From NCBI RefSeq assembly GCF_002300555.2, contig NZ_NTHN02000007.1, forward strand, positions 1 through 64,000: a stretch of DNA of 64,000 nucleotides, read 5' to 3'. The notes under the pieces are model-generated. The model did not search any database. It was not told the DNA's origin and saw only the letters and a program-made list of their open reading frames with translations. Shown here piece after piece: positions 37,678 through 46,049 of the stretch (the stretch's first letter is position 1; every line of letters starts with the position of its first letter). The position numbers and the translations under genes were made by a program. This stretch comes from Alloyangia mangrovi (lineage in GTDB: Bacteria > Pseudomonadota > Alphaproteobacteria > Rhodobacterales > Rhodobacteraceae).

Positions 37678-39366
37678 ATGGCTCATGACGGACAGGGTGG
37701 CGTGGTTGAACAGCCCGTCGTGCTTGCAAATCTTCTGGAGCTGACCGGCGCGGCGGTTGCCCCGATCGAGCAGATCTTCGACGCGGCCCGTGCCGCCGTC
37801 CGCGCGCGGGTCGAGGAAGACGGCCGCATCTCGGGCAGGCTGATCGAGGTGCACCAGTTCGCCGCCCATGGCCTCGCCTGGCTTGCCACCTACGCCGAGT
37901 CCCTGCGCCAGATGCACGGCTGGGCCGAGCGGCTGGTGGCCGAGGGTACTTTCGGCGAGGTCGAGCAGCTGCTTCTGCAGATCGCTTTTGGCGAGTACAT
38001 CAGCCAGATCTCCGGCGGCATCCAGATGAACCAGGGCGAGATGGTGCGCCTCACCGACCTTGGCCTGCCCGCCTCCGCTGCCGCGCCGCTGCGCGAGGGC
38101 GCCGCCGGCGCGCTCGCCGACAGCGGCAACTCCCAGGCCGCCCGCAGCCGCCTCGTCACGCTCATGCAAGAGCGCAGCGCCGAGATCACCGTCGGCCGCA
38201 CCGGCCTCGACGACGAGCTTGAGATGATCCGCGAGCAGTTCCGCCGCTACGCCGTCGAGAAGGTCGAGCCCTTTGCCCACGAGTGGCACCTCAAGGACGA
38301 TTACATCCCGATGGAGGTGATCGAGGAACTGGCCGAGATGGGTGTCTTCGGCCTCACCATCCCCGAGGAGTTCGGCGGCTTCGGCCTCAGCAAGGCGTCG
38401 ATGTGCGTCGTCTCCGAGGAACTCTCGCGCGGCTACATCGGCGTCGGCTCCCTCGGCACGCGCTCCGAGATTGCCGCAGAGCTGATCCTCGCCGGCGGCA
38501 CCGACGAGCAGAAAGCGACCTGGCTGCCCCAGATCGCCAGCGGCGAAAAGCTCCCGACAGCGGTCTTCACCGAGCCCAACACCGGCTCCGATCTCGGCTC
38601 GCTGCGCACCCGCGCGGTGAAGGACGAGAGCGGCGATTACGTGATCACCGGAAACAAGACCTGGATCACCCATGCCGCGCGCGCCCACGTGATGACCCTG
38701 CTCGCGCGCACCGATCCCGGCAGCTCCGACTACAAGGGCCTGTCGATGTTCCTCGCCGAGAAGACCCCCGGCGACGAGGAGACCCCCTTCCCCACCCCCG
38801 GCATGACCGGCGGCGAGATCGAGGTGCTCGGCTATCGCGGCATGAAGGAGTTCGAGCTGGGCTTCGACGGCTTCAAGGTAAAGGGCGAGAACCTGCTCGG
38901 CGGCGAGGAGGGCAAGGGGTTCAAGCAGCTCATGGAGACCTTCGAGAGCGCCCGCATCCAGACCGCCGCCCGCGCCATCGGCGTGGCGCAATCGGCGCTC
39001 GACGTCGGCATGCGCTACGCACAGGAGCGCAAGCAGTTCGACAAACCGCTGATCGCCTTCCCGCGCGTGTCGGGCAAGCTGGCGATGATGGCCGTCGAAA
39101 TCATGATCGCCCGCCAGCTCACCTATTTCTCGGCCCGCGAAAAGGACGAGGGCATTCGCTGCGACCTCGAGGCCGGGATGGCCAAGCTGCTCGGCGCCCG
39201 CGTCGCCTGGGCCAATGCCGACAACGCGCTGCAGATCCACGGCGGCAACGGGTTCGCGCTGGAATACACGATCAGCCGCATTCTCTGCGACGCGCGCATC
39301 CTCAACATCTTCGAGGGTGCGGCCGAGATTCAGGCGCAGGTGATCGCCCGGCGGCTTCTCGGCTGA
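37678..39366 (+). CDS. mcd: (2S)-Methylsuccinyl-CoA dehydrogenase
   Basis: Mcd oxidises methylsuccinyl-CoA to mesaconyl-CoA in the ethylmalonyl-CoA pathway for acetyl-CoA assimilation. The 562 residues are far longer than ordinary acyl-CoA dehydrogenases (about 390). An N-terminal domain of about 150 residues (QFAAHGLAWLATYAESLRQM...) is diagnostic of Mcd. It is followed by the dehydrogenase core: IPEEFGGFGL, FTEPNTGSDLGS, ARDAAIQ-type ALQIHGGNGF and ILNIFEGAAEIQ. ATG 37678 follows GGAGGAGATG. The other pathway genes are not in the window. Confidence 0.92.
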   Translation: MAHDGQGGVVEQPVVLANLLELTGAAVAPIEQIFDAARAAVRARVEEDGRISGRLIEVHQFAAHGLAWLATYAESLRQMHGWAERLVAEGTFGEVEQLLLQIAFGEYISQISGGIQMNQGEMVRLTDLGLPASAAAPLREGAAGALADSGNSQAARSRLVTLMQERSAEITVGRTGLDDELEMIREQFRRYAVEKVEPFAHEWHLKDDYIPMEVIEELAEMGVFGLTIPEEFGGFGLSKASMCVVSEELSRGYIGVGSLGTRSEIAAELILAGGTDEQKATWLPQIASGEKLPTAVFTEPNTGSDLGSLRTRAVKDESGDYVITGNKTWITHAARAHVMTLLARTDPGSSDYKGLSMFLAEKTPGDEETPFPTPGMTGGEIEVLGYRGMKEFELGFDGFKVKGENLLGGEEGKGFKQLMETFESARIQTAARAIGVAQSALDVGMRYAQERKQFDKPLIAFPRVSGKLAMMAVEIMIARQLTYFSAREKDEGIRCDLEAGMAKLLGARVAWANADNALQIHGGNGFALEYTISRILCDARILNIFEGAAEIQAQVIARRLLG

Positions 39367-39524
39367 GCGCCCCGCCGCTGTCAGGCGCCAAGGCCCCGTC
39401 CCGCGGGGCCTTTTGCGTTCTGCGGGGCACGCAATCCCGCTACCCTCCTCTTGTCTGATCTGGATCAAGGCTGCCGCCCGCCGCGCGTGGTCATCAGGGC
39501 GCAGTTACATTCAAGGAGAGAGAT

Positions 39525-39866
39525 ATGTCTTTCAAGGAACAACTCGCCGACAAGCGCAAGGAGCTGCGCGAGCTGCGCAAGGCCATCCCCGAAACCTTCG
39601 CCGGTTTCGTCGAGATGGAAAAGGCCGCCTCGGCCGAGGCCGCGCTGAACCACAAGGAAAAGGAATACGTGGCGCTCGGCATCGGCATCGCGATCCGCTG
39701 CGACGCCTGCATCCTGAGCCACGTCAGCGCGCTGGTCCGGCTTGGGGCCACCCGCGAGGAGATCGCCGATGTCTGCGGCATGGCGGTCCAGATGGGCGGC
39801 GGGCCGGGCCTGATGTATGCCGCCAAGGCGCTGGCCGCCTATGACGAGTTCGTGACCGAGGGCTGA
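39525..39866 (+). CDS. Carboxymuconolactone decarboxylase/AhpD-like protein
   Basis: The 113-residue helical protein carries the AhpD-type motif RCDACILSHVSALVRLGATREE, in which CxxC and a His form a peroxidatic thiol site. It probably acts in redox defence rather than aromatic catabolism, because the CxxC is intact. AGGAGAGA precedes the ATG. It stands alone, 158 bases after mcd. Confidence 0.9.
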   Translation: MSFKEQLADKRKELRELRKAIPETFAGFVEMEKAASAEAALNHKEKEYVALGIGIAIRCDACILSHVSALVRLGATREEIADVCGMAVQMGGGPGLMYAAKALAAYDEFVTEG

Positions 39867-39928
39867 TGCCGCGACGGAGCGGCGTTCGGCCTGCGTATCA
39901 GAGGGACACAGGCAAAAAAGGACGCCCC

Positions 39929-40183
39929 ATGAAGCCCCTCATCGCAGCAGCAGCCGCCCTCCTCCTCTCCGCCACCGCGCTTGCGGCCCAGCCGCAGGGC
40001 GCTGCCGGAGCCGGACGCGGCCCCGGCGACATGATCAAGCAGATGGATGCCAATGGCGACGGCAAGGTCACCAAGGCCGAGTTCGACGCCAACTCCCGCG
40101 CCATGTTCGCCCGGATGGACCGCAACGGCGATGGCGTGCTGAGCGGCGACGAGTTGACGCCGCCGAAGCGCCCGGGGAACTGA
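39929..40183 (+). CDS. Secreted EF-hand calcium-binding protein
   Basis: The 84-residue protein has a signal peptide (MKPLIAAAAALLLSATALA) and two EF-hand loops, DANGDGKVTKAEF and DRNGDGVLSGDEL, both with complete calcium ligands. It is probably periplasmic; its partner is unknown. The start is ATG 39929 at the signal peptide. Confidence 0.88.
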   Translation: MKPLIAAAAALLLSATALAAQPQGAAGAGRGPGDMIKQMDANGDGKVTKAEFDANSRAMFARMDRNGDGVLSGDELTPPKRPGN

Positions 40184-40313
40184 GCGTGCCGCTGCGCGGG
40201 GGCGCGTCTGCCCAACGGCGCGGCCGCGGCTGGCGGGATCTGATGCGTGTGCTGCGCATCAAGGTGCTGCGGTTCTGGCGCGGCTGAGGCGCGGCCCGGC
40301 ACACGGACAGGAA

Positions 40314-40347
40314 AAAGGCCCCGGCGGATCGCTCCGCCGGGGCCTTT
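40314..40347. terminator. Bidirectional terminator between EF-hand gene and pheT
   Basis: AAAGGCCCCGGCGGA and TCCGCCGGGGCCTTT form a 15-bp perfect stem with loop TCGC. T-rich tails occur on both strands. It lies 20 bases beyond the pheT stop. Confidence 0.92.
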
Positions 40348-40366
40348 CTCATTCCCGAACCCGAGT

Positions 40367-42763
40367 TCAGCCGCGCAGCGTGCCGCCGGTGGCCTTCTCG
40401 ACCTTGGCGACGATCTTGGCTGCCACTTCCTCGATGTCCTTTTCCTTCAGCGTCGCGTCGCTCGGCTGCAGGCGCACGGTGATGGCGAGCGACTTCTTGC
40501 CCTCGCCGAGGCTGCCGCCGATGAACTCGTCGAACACGCGGACATCCTCGATCAGCGCCTTGTCGGCACCGGCCGCGGCGTTGACCAGATCCAGCGCCGC
40601 CACATCGGCATTGACCACGAAGGCGAAGTCACGCTCGACCGCCTGCAGGTCGTTCAGCTTCAGCGCCGGACGCGCCGAGCCGGTGCTGCGCGGCAGCGGG
40701 ATGTCCTGCGGGTAGAGGGTGAAGGCCACGACCGGGCCCTTCACGTCCATCGCCTGCAGCACCTTGGGGTGCAGCTCGCCAAAGACGCCCAGCACCTTTT
40801 TCGGGCCGAGGCAGAGCTTGCCGTGACGACCCGGGTGCCACCATTCCTCGGCGCCGCGCAGGATCTGCATCTTGGCGGGCGCGCCCATCGCCGCGAGGAT
40901 CGCCTCGGCATCGGCCTTGGCATCAAACACATCCACCGGGCGCGAGGCTCCGTGCACGTCCTTGGGACCGGTGCGGCCGACGAGGATGCCCGAAACCTGC
41001 GTCGCCTGCTCACCCGGCTCACCGCCGGCGAAGGCCGGGCCGCATTCAAACAGAGCCATGTCGGCAAAGCCGCGCGCCTGGTTGCGCGCCGCCGCCTGCA
41101 GCAGGCCCGGCAGCAGCGAGGGCCGCATGTGGCTCATCTCGGAGCTGATCGGGTTCGCCAGCATGGTCGCATCGGTACCGCCGCCAAAGATCTCGGCCGA
41201 AGCCTGATCGATGAAGCTGTAGGTCACGCACTCGTTGTAGCCGAGCTCCGCCGTGGTGCGCCGGGCGACCTGCTCGCGCTTCTGCAGCGGCGAGAGGATC
41301 GGCTTCGGCACGCCCGGCTGGGCGCGGCGCATCGGCTGGCCCTGCAGCTTGGTGAGCGAGGCGATACGGGCCACCTCTTCCACCAGATCGGCCTCGCCCA
41401 TCACGTCGGGACGCCAGCTCGGCACGTTCGCCATGTCGCCGTCGAAGGTGAAGCCGAGCGCGGTCAGCGTGGCGCGCTGCTCATCTGCCGGGATTTCCAT
41501 GCCGACGAGGCTGATCACCCGGTCGGTGTCGAGCTTGTAGGCGCGGCTCACGTCAGGGGTGGTGCCCGCGACGACAACTTCCGAAGCCTCGCCGCCGGCG
41601 ATCTCGAGGATCATCGCGGTGGCAGCCTCGATGCCCGGGGATGCCGAGGACGGGTCGATGCCGCGCTCGAAGCGGTAACGGGCGTCGGAATTGATCTTCA
41701 GCGCGCGGCCCGTGTAGGCGGTGCGGACCGTCTGGAAATACGCCGCCTCGAGGAAGACATCCACGGTCTCATCCGTAACACCCGTGGACTCACCGCCCAT
41801 CACGCCGCCGAGGCTTTCGACAGTGTCACCGGCCGAGATCACCACCATGCCCGGCTCGAGCGTGTAGATGCGCTCGTCCAGCGCCTCGATGGTCTCGCCG
41901 CCCTTGGCACGGTGCACGCGCAGGTCGCCCGAGACCTTGGCCGCGTCGAAGACGTGCAGCGGGCGGTTGCGGTCGAAGGTGAAATAGTTGGTCACGTCGA
42001 CAAGGAAGCTGATCGGGCGCAGGCCGATGGCCTTCAGCCGGTCCTGAAGCCACTCAGGCGAGGGGCCGTTCTTCACGCCGCGGATGACCCGACCATAGAA
42101 CACCGGGCAGTCGTCCAGCGTGTCTGCGTCGATGGTGACCTTGATCGGCGAGGCGAAGGAGCCGGGCACTTTCACCTCGGGCAGCGCCTTCAGGGTGCCG
42201 AGACCACGCGCCGCGAGATCGCGGGCGATGCCATGCACGCCGAGCGCGTCGGGCCGGTTCGGGGTGATCGCGATCTCGATCACCGGGTCGACCTTGGCCG
42301 GATCGTTTGCCGCCAGCCAGTCGATGAACCGCTCGCCGACCTCGCCCGAGGGCAGCTCGATGATGCCGTCATGCTCTTCCGACAGCTCCATCTCGCGCTC
42401 GGAGCACATCATGCCGAAGCTCTCGATGCCGCGGATCTTGCCGACCTGGATGGTGGTGTCGATGCCGGGCACATAGGTGCCGGGCTTGGCCACGACGACG
42501 GTGATCCCCTCGCGCGCGTTGGGTGCGCCGCAGATGATCTGGCTCTCACCCTCGTCGGTCATCACCGTGCAGACGCGCAGCTTGTCGGCGTCGGGGTGTT
42601 TCTCGGCCTTGAGCACCTTGCCAATGGTAAAGGCCGACAGGCGGTCGGCGGGGTTCTCGACCCCTTCGACTTCCAGCCCCAGATCGGTCAGTGCCTCGGT
42701 GATTTCCTCCACCGTGGCGGAGGTGTCGAGGTGGTCTTTCAACCAGGAAAGCGTGAATTTCAT
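40367..42763 (-). CDS. pheT: Phenylalanyl-tRNA synthetase beta subunit
   Basis: The beta chain (798 residues) of the alpha2-beta2 PheRS recognises tRNA-Phe and edits mischarged Tyr-tRNA. Visible parts are the N-terminal MKFTLSWLKDHLDTSATVEEI, the EMAP/OB tRNA-binding domain (about 40-150, IICGAPNAREGITVVVAKPG), the B3/B4 editing and B5 domains, and a C-terminal FDX-ACB domain (IPLPRSTGSARPALKL...). The partner pheS is not seen in the window. It ends at a bidirectional terminator. Confidence 0.97.
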   Translation of the reverse strand: MKFTLSWLKDHLDTSATVEEITEALTDLGLEVEGVENPADRLSAFTIGKVLKAEKHPDADKLRVCTVMTDEGESQIICGAPNAREGITVVVAKPGTYVPGIDTTIQVGKIRGIESFGMMCSEREMELSEEHDGIIELPSGEVGERFIDWLAANDPAKVDPVIEIAITPNRPDALGVHGIARDLAARGLGTLKALPEVKVPGSFASPIKVTIDADTLDDCPVFYGRVIRGVKNGPSPEWLQDRLKAIGLRPISFLVDVTNYFTFDRNRPLHVFDAAKVSGDLRVHRAKGGETIEALDERIYTLEPGMVVISAGDTVESLGGVMGGESTGVTDETVDVFLEAAYFQTVRTAYTGRALKINSDARYRFERGIDPSSASPGIEAATAMILEIAGGEASEVVVAGTTPDVSRAYKLDTDRVISLVGMEIPADEQRATLTALGFTFDGDMANVPSWRPDVMGEADLVEEVARIASLTKLQGQPMRRAQPGVPKPILSPLQKREQVARRTTAELGYNECVTYSFIDQASAEIFGGGTDATMLANPISSEMSHMRPSLLPGLLQAAARNQARGFADMALFECGPAFAGGEPGEQATQVSGILVGRTGPKDVHGASRPVDVFDAKADAEAILAAMGAPAKMQILRGAEEWWHPGRHGKLCLGPKKVLGVFGELHPKVLQAMDVKGPVVAFTLYPQDIPLPRSTGSARPALKLNDLQAVERDFAFVVNADVAALDLVNAAAGADKALIEDVRVFDEFIGGSLGEGKKSLAITVRLQPSDATLKEKDIEEVAAKIVAKVEKATGGTLRG

Positions 42764-42865
42764 CTCTCGGCCCGGCTTGGTTTCGCTTGGGTCCGGTCCT
42801 TAGCGGAATGAGGCGGGAGGGGAAAGGGGGTTGGCCGGGTGCGGTCCCCTGGCCGGGACGAAAGC

Positions 42866-42927
42866 AGGGGCGCTGCCCCTCTTGGCCTGCGGCCAATTCA
42901 CCCCGGGATATTTGGACCTAGAAGAAA
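42866..42927 (+). repeat. Dispersed intergenic element, copy 7
   Basis: GGGGCGCTGCCCC, a second small hairpin (GGCCTGCGGCC), CCCCGGGATATTTGGACC and TAGAAGAA occur on the plus strand. This is the only copy not in sense orientation to a gene that ends just upstream: the pheT start lies on its left and the nitroreductase 3' end on its right. Confidence 0.7.
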
Positions 42928-42977
42928 GCCCGGCGCCGGACCGTGGCGACGACGGGCCGCCACGGCCGGAGGATGGC

Positions 42978-43583
42978 TCAGAGAACCTTGCAGGCGTCTT
43001 CCATCTTGAGGCGCGGCAGGCGGCCAAAGACCTTCGAGGGCTCGCCGTAGCCGAGGTTGACCATGAAGTTCACCTTCCAGCCGGTGCCGACGAGGAAGGC
43101 CTCCTCGACGAGCTTGGCATCGAAGCCCGACATCGGGCCGCAGTCGAGGCCGAGCGCGCGGGCCGCCATGATCAGGTAGCCGCCCTGCAGCGAGGAATTG
43201 CGGAAGGCGGTCTCGGCGATCATCGCCTCGGAGCCGGTGAACCAGGGCTTGGCGTCGACATGGGGGAAGAGCTCGCCGAGCTTGTCGTAGAATGCCATGT
43301 CCTGGCAGACGATGACGGTGACCGGGGCCGACATGGTCTTGTCGCGGTTGCCGCTCGACATGGCGGGGGCGAGCTTCTCCTTGGCCTCCTGGCTGCGGAT
43401 GAAGACAAAGCGCGCCGGCGAGCAGTTGGCCGAGGTCGGACCCATCTTCACCAGGTCGTAGAGCTGCTCGAGGATCTCCTCGGGGATGTCCTTGTCCTGC
43501 CAGGCGTTCTGGCTGCGGGCCTCGAAGAAGAGAGTGTCGAGAGCCTCGGCGTCGAGCGCGCCGGTGGGGAGGAGATCTTTCAT
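42978..43583 (-). CDS. Nitroreductase family protein, RutE-like malonic semialdehyde reductase
   Basis: This is a 201-residue FMN-dependent nitroreductase fold. [34 protein letters not shown] and [16 protein letters not shown] match RutE, which reduces 3-oxopropanoate from uracil breakdown to 3-hydroxypropionate. No rutABCD genes are present, so the substrate remains an inference. ATG 43583 begins [15 protein letters not shown]. It diverges from a flavin reductase gene. Confidence 0.87.
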   Translation of the reverse strand: MKDLLPTGALDAEALDTLFFEARSQNAWQDKDIPEEILEQLYDLVKMGPTSANCSPARFVFIRSQEAKEKLAPAMSSGNRDKTMSAPVTVIVCQDMAFYDKLGELFPHVDAKPWFTGSEAMIAETAFRNSSLQGGYLIMAARALGLDCGPMSGFDAKLVEEAFLVGTGWKVNFMVNLGYGEPSKVFGRLPRLKMEDACKVL

Positions 43584-43971
43584 CTGTCGTGCCTTTCAGT
43601 CGTCGGTCGGGCGTCATGCGGGATCCACCTCGATGGCTTCCCCTGCCCGGCGCAGGGTTGCAAGGGCGTCGGGCTGGCGTCCCGGAAAGGAGGCGGCTAG
43701 GGGCGCCATGTGCCGGGCATTGCGCCCAAAATCCGGGCGCTTGCAGGCACGCGCGGTGGCAGGCGGAAGAAAAGGCGCTTGCGTGGCACGCAGAGCCGGT
43801 GCGGGCATTCCGGGGCGCGAAGGGCTCTGGACGGCGAGGCCGCCGCCCTGCATTCATGGTCCAGCAGTCCAGGTCCCGCCGCCACCCGGCCCGCATTGCG
43901 CGGCGCCTCCCCGGATTGCCCCGGCGCTGGCTTCCTCCCGGCCCGCCGTGACCGAAGGAAAGGACGACTGA
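43584..43971. other. Divergent intergenic region RutE-like / flavin reductase
   Basis: The 388 bases have no gene I can support. A small dyad GCGCCC/GGGCGC (43722-43740) is visible, but no T-tract follows and no promoter pair is convincing. Confidence 0.5.
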
Positions 43972-44463
43972 ATGGACCCCAACGACTTCAAATCCGGCAT
44001 GCGCCGCCTTGCCGCCGGCGTTTCGCTGGTCACCTGCGAGGCCGGCAATGCACGGCACGGGCTGATCGCCACCGCTGTCACCTCGCTCAGCGCCGAGCCG
44101 CCGAGCCTGCTGATCTGCGTCAACGCCTCGGCCTCGATCCACGAGCACCTGAGCGAGGCAAGGGCTTTCTGCGTCAACGTGCTGTCGCGCGACCAGCAGG
44201 ACGTGGCGATGCGCTTCGCCACCCCAAAGGACCGCGAGACCCGCTTCGAGATGGGCGAGTGGTCCGAGCTGGAGACCGGTGCCCCCGCCCTCCGCGGCGC
44301 GCAGGTGAGCTTCGACTGCCGCCCGGCGCAGAAGAGCAGCTTCGGCACCCACACGATCTTTATCGGGGAGGTGGTTGCGGTGACCGACTGGGGCAGCCCC
44401 TCGGATCCGCTGCTCTACCATGAAGGGAAATTCGTGAGCCTGCCCGGCGCCGCTGACGCCTGA
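43972..44463 (+). CDS. Flavin reductase family protein (RutF/HpaC-like)
   Basis: The 163-residue NAD(P)H:flavin oxidoreductase domain begins MDPNDFKSGMRRLAAGVSLVTC and contains LIATAVTSLSAEPPSLLICVN (flavin-binding) and FGTHTIFIGEVV (the GxHxxxxG-like motif). It supplies reduced FMN/FAD to a monooxygenase partner. Candidates here are unknown: the 46050 monooxygenase is a one-component FAD enzyme and would not need it. Confidence 0.88.
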   Translation: MDPNDFKSGMRRLAAGVSLVTCEAGNARHGLIATAVTSLSAEPPSLLICVNASASIHEHLSEARAFCVNVLSRDQQDVAMRFATPKDRETRFEMGEWSELETGAPALRGAQVSFDCRPAQKSSFGTHTIFIGEVVAVTDWGSPSDPLLYHEGKFVSLPGAADA

Positions 44464-44508
44464 GACGGGCAGCGCGGCGGATATCGCCGCGCGCCCGGCG
44501 GCAGGGCC

Positions 44509-45381
44509 TTACCGTGGCTCGAAGTGGTTCAGCGGGATCTTGAGGTAGCTGCGGCCATTGTCCTCGGCCGCCGGCAGCCGCCCGCCACGGATGTTCACCT
44601 GCAGCGCCGCCAACATCAGCTTCGGCAGCGGCAATGTCGCGTCGCGCTTGTCGCGCACCGCGCGGTATTCGGCCTCGGTGGGCGCATCCTTGAGGTGGAT
44701 GTTCTTCGCCTTGTGCTCGGCCACGGTCGCGCAGCATTGCGCCTCGCGCCCCTCGGGAGCGTAGTCGTGGCCGACGTAGAGACGTGTCTCATTCGGCAGC
44801 GAGAGGATCTTCATCAGCTCGCGTAGAGATCCGCCGAGCTGCCGCCGGGGAAATCCGCTCGCGAGGTGCCGCTGTCGGGCATCATGAAGGTGTCATGCAC
44901 GAAGGCCGCATCGCCGGCGACATAGGTGATCGAGGCCAGCGTGTGGCCCGGGCTGAAGATCACCTCAACCGGGATTTCGCCGACCATGAAGGTGTCGCCG
45001 TCGGCGAAGAGCACGTCCCATTGCGTGCCGTCGGTCGGCAGCTCAGGCAGGTTGTAGATCTCCTGCCAGAGCTTCTGCACCTTCTTCACGTGCTCGCCGA
45101 TGGCGGTGGTGCCGCCGATCTTCGACTTGATGTAGGGCGCGGCCGAGAAGTGGTCGGCGTGGGGGTGGGTGTCGAGGATATGGGTGATCTCGATCCCGGC
45201 CTCCTGCACGTAGGAGAGGATCGCATCGGCGTTTTTTCGTGCGCGTGGCGCCGGCGAGCGGGTCGAAGTCATGCACCGGATCGACGATGGCGCCCTTCAT
45301 CGTCTGCGGATCATGGAAGACGTATTGCCAGCTACCGGTGGGTTCATCCCAGAAGGTCTTCACGACGGGGCTCAAGGTCAT
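44509..45381 (-). pseudogene. Persulfide dioxygenase-type MBL-fold protein (Blh-like), two frameshifts
   Basis: The repaired protein is about 290 residues. It shows DTHPHADHFSAAPYIKSK (THxHxDH metal site), FSPGHTLASITY, FMPDSGTSRADFPGG and LYVGHDYAP, the ETHE1/Blh pattern of persulfide dioxygenases. The frame breaks twice. A six-T run at 45232-45237 has one base too many (ATRT to NADAILS). Near 44816 a base is missing, so that LYAS is cut from LMKILSLPNETR by a stop. GGAGAC precedes ATG 45381. An ATTC-N8-GAAT site lies 48 bases upstream. Real decay or sequence error are both possible. Confidence 0.85.
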
Positions 45382-45428
45382 CTTTGTCTCCTTGCACTCA
45401 GGCGGACGTGGGCGCGCGGCCAAATCAT

Positions 45429-45444
45429 ATTCATCATGACGAAT
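45429..45444. promoter_or_regulatory. ATTC-N8-GAAT dyad, candidate SqrR/BigR-type operator
   Basis: ATTC (45429-45432), eight bases and GAAT (45441-45444) lie 48 bases upstream of the MBL-fold gene start. From memory, this is the consensus reported for the persulfide-sensing repressor SqrR of Rhodobacter. The gene it precedes is of the type controlled by SqrR/BigR. No SqrR gene is in the window. Confidence 0.5.
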
Positions 45445-45515
45445 GTATGTTGCCGGGTCGTGAAGTCACCCCCCAGGCCGGAATTTTCTCGCGCGGCCCC
45501 CGTCAGCCCCCCCCG

Positions 45516-45947
45516 TCAGGCCCCCACAGCCTTGCGCGCGAGCGCGAGGAACTGCGCCTGCTCCGCTTGGGTGAGATTGGCGAGGATCTCTGCCTGCAGC
45601 GCCGCGACAATCGGGGCAACCCGCGCGAGGGCGACCTCGCCCTCGCCAGTCAGGCGCAGGGTGCGGGCGCGCCGGTCCTCCTCGTTCACCTGCCGCGCCA
45701 CCAGCCCCTTCTTCTCGAGCCGCTTCACCACCTCGCCGATCGTCGCCCGATCATAGGCGATGAGCGACGCCAGCCGGGCCTGGTCGATCCCCGGCTCGCG
45801 CGCCAGCACGTCGAGCGCGGCGTATTGCACCGAGGTCAGCTCCACCGGCGCCGATTTCATCCGCTCTGTGAAGACCGCGGTCGAGCGCTGGTTCAATTTG
45901 CGGATCAGGTGGCCGGGCATCTGGCCCAGATCGTCGCGTGACGTCAT
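45516..45947 (-). CDS. MarR family regulator, divergent from aromatic monooxygenase
   Basis: The 143-residue winged-helix protein has LTSVQYAALDVLAREPGIDQ, RLASLIAYDRATIGEVVKRLEKKGLVAR and the wing NEEDRRARTLRLT. ATG 45947 (MTSRDDLGQ) is preferred; the frame further upstream runs through the operator region. It diverges from the monooxygenase at 46050 across 102 bases that hold two related 22-bp sites, so it probably represses both itself and the monooxygenase, with an aromatic acid as inducer (inference). Confidence 0.92.
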   Translation of the reverse strand: MTSRDDLGQMPGHLIRKLNQRSTAVFTERMKSAPVELTSVQYAALDVLAREPGIDQARLASLIAYDRATIGEVVKRLEKKGLVARQVNEEDRRARTLRLTGEGEVALARVAPIVAALQAEILANLTQAEQAQFLALARKAVGA

Positions 45948-45964
45948 GGGGTTAGGCTCCAAAA

Positions 45965-45986
45965 TATGATACGTATACTTACCATA
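45965..45986. promoter_or_regulatory. MarR operator candidate, site 1
   Basis: A 22-bp imperfect palindrome centred on GTATAC has half-sites TATGATACGTA and TACTTACCATA, with three mismatched base pairs. It lies 18 bases before the MarR start. Confidence 0.5.
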
Positions 45987-46011
45987 TTGACTCCACGCCG
46001 CACCAGAGGAA

Positions 46012-46033
46012 TATAATACGTACACTTACTACC
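46012..46033. promoter_or_regulatory. MarR operator candidate, site 2
   Basis: This matches site 1 at 17 of 22 positions in the same orientation (TATAATACGTA, CACTTACTACC). It is 47 bp from site 1 and directly before the ribosome binding site of the monooxygenase. Confidence 0.45.
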
Positions 46034-46049
46034 TTGGGAGGACCAGGCC

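Noticed and set aside
40186-40287. 33-residue GTG-started, Arg-rich reading frame after the EF-hand gene
   Set aside because: Composition is that of random GC-rich DNA and the initiation signal is weak.
40247-42811. Very long antisense reading frame opposite pheT (and similar ones opposite ettA, priA, hisB and the beta-helix gene)
   Set aside because: Long antisense frames arise from third-position GC bias. The translations are His/Gly/Ala/Arg-rich with no domain, and the sense genes are unambiguous.
43722-43740. GCGCCC/GGGCGC dyad as terminator or operator
   Set aside because: No T-tract, weak stem, and not positioned at a gene end.
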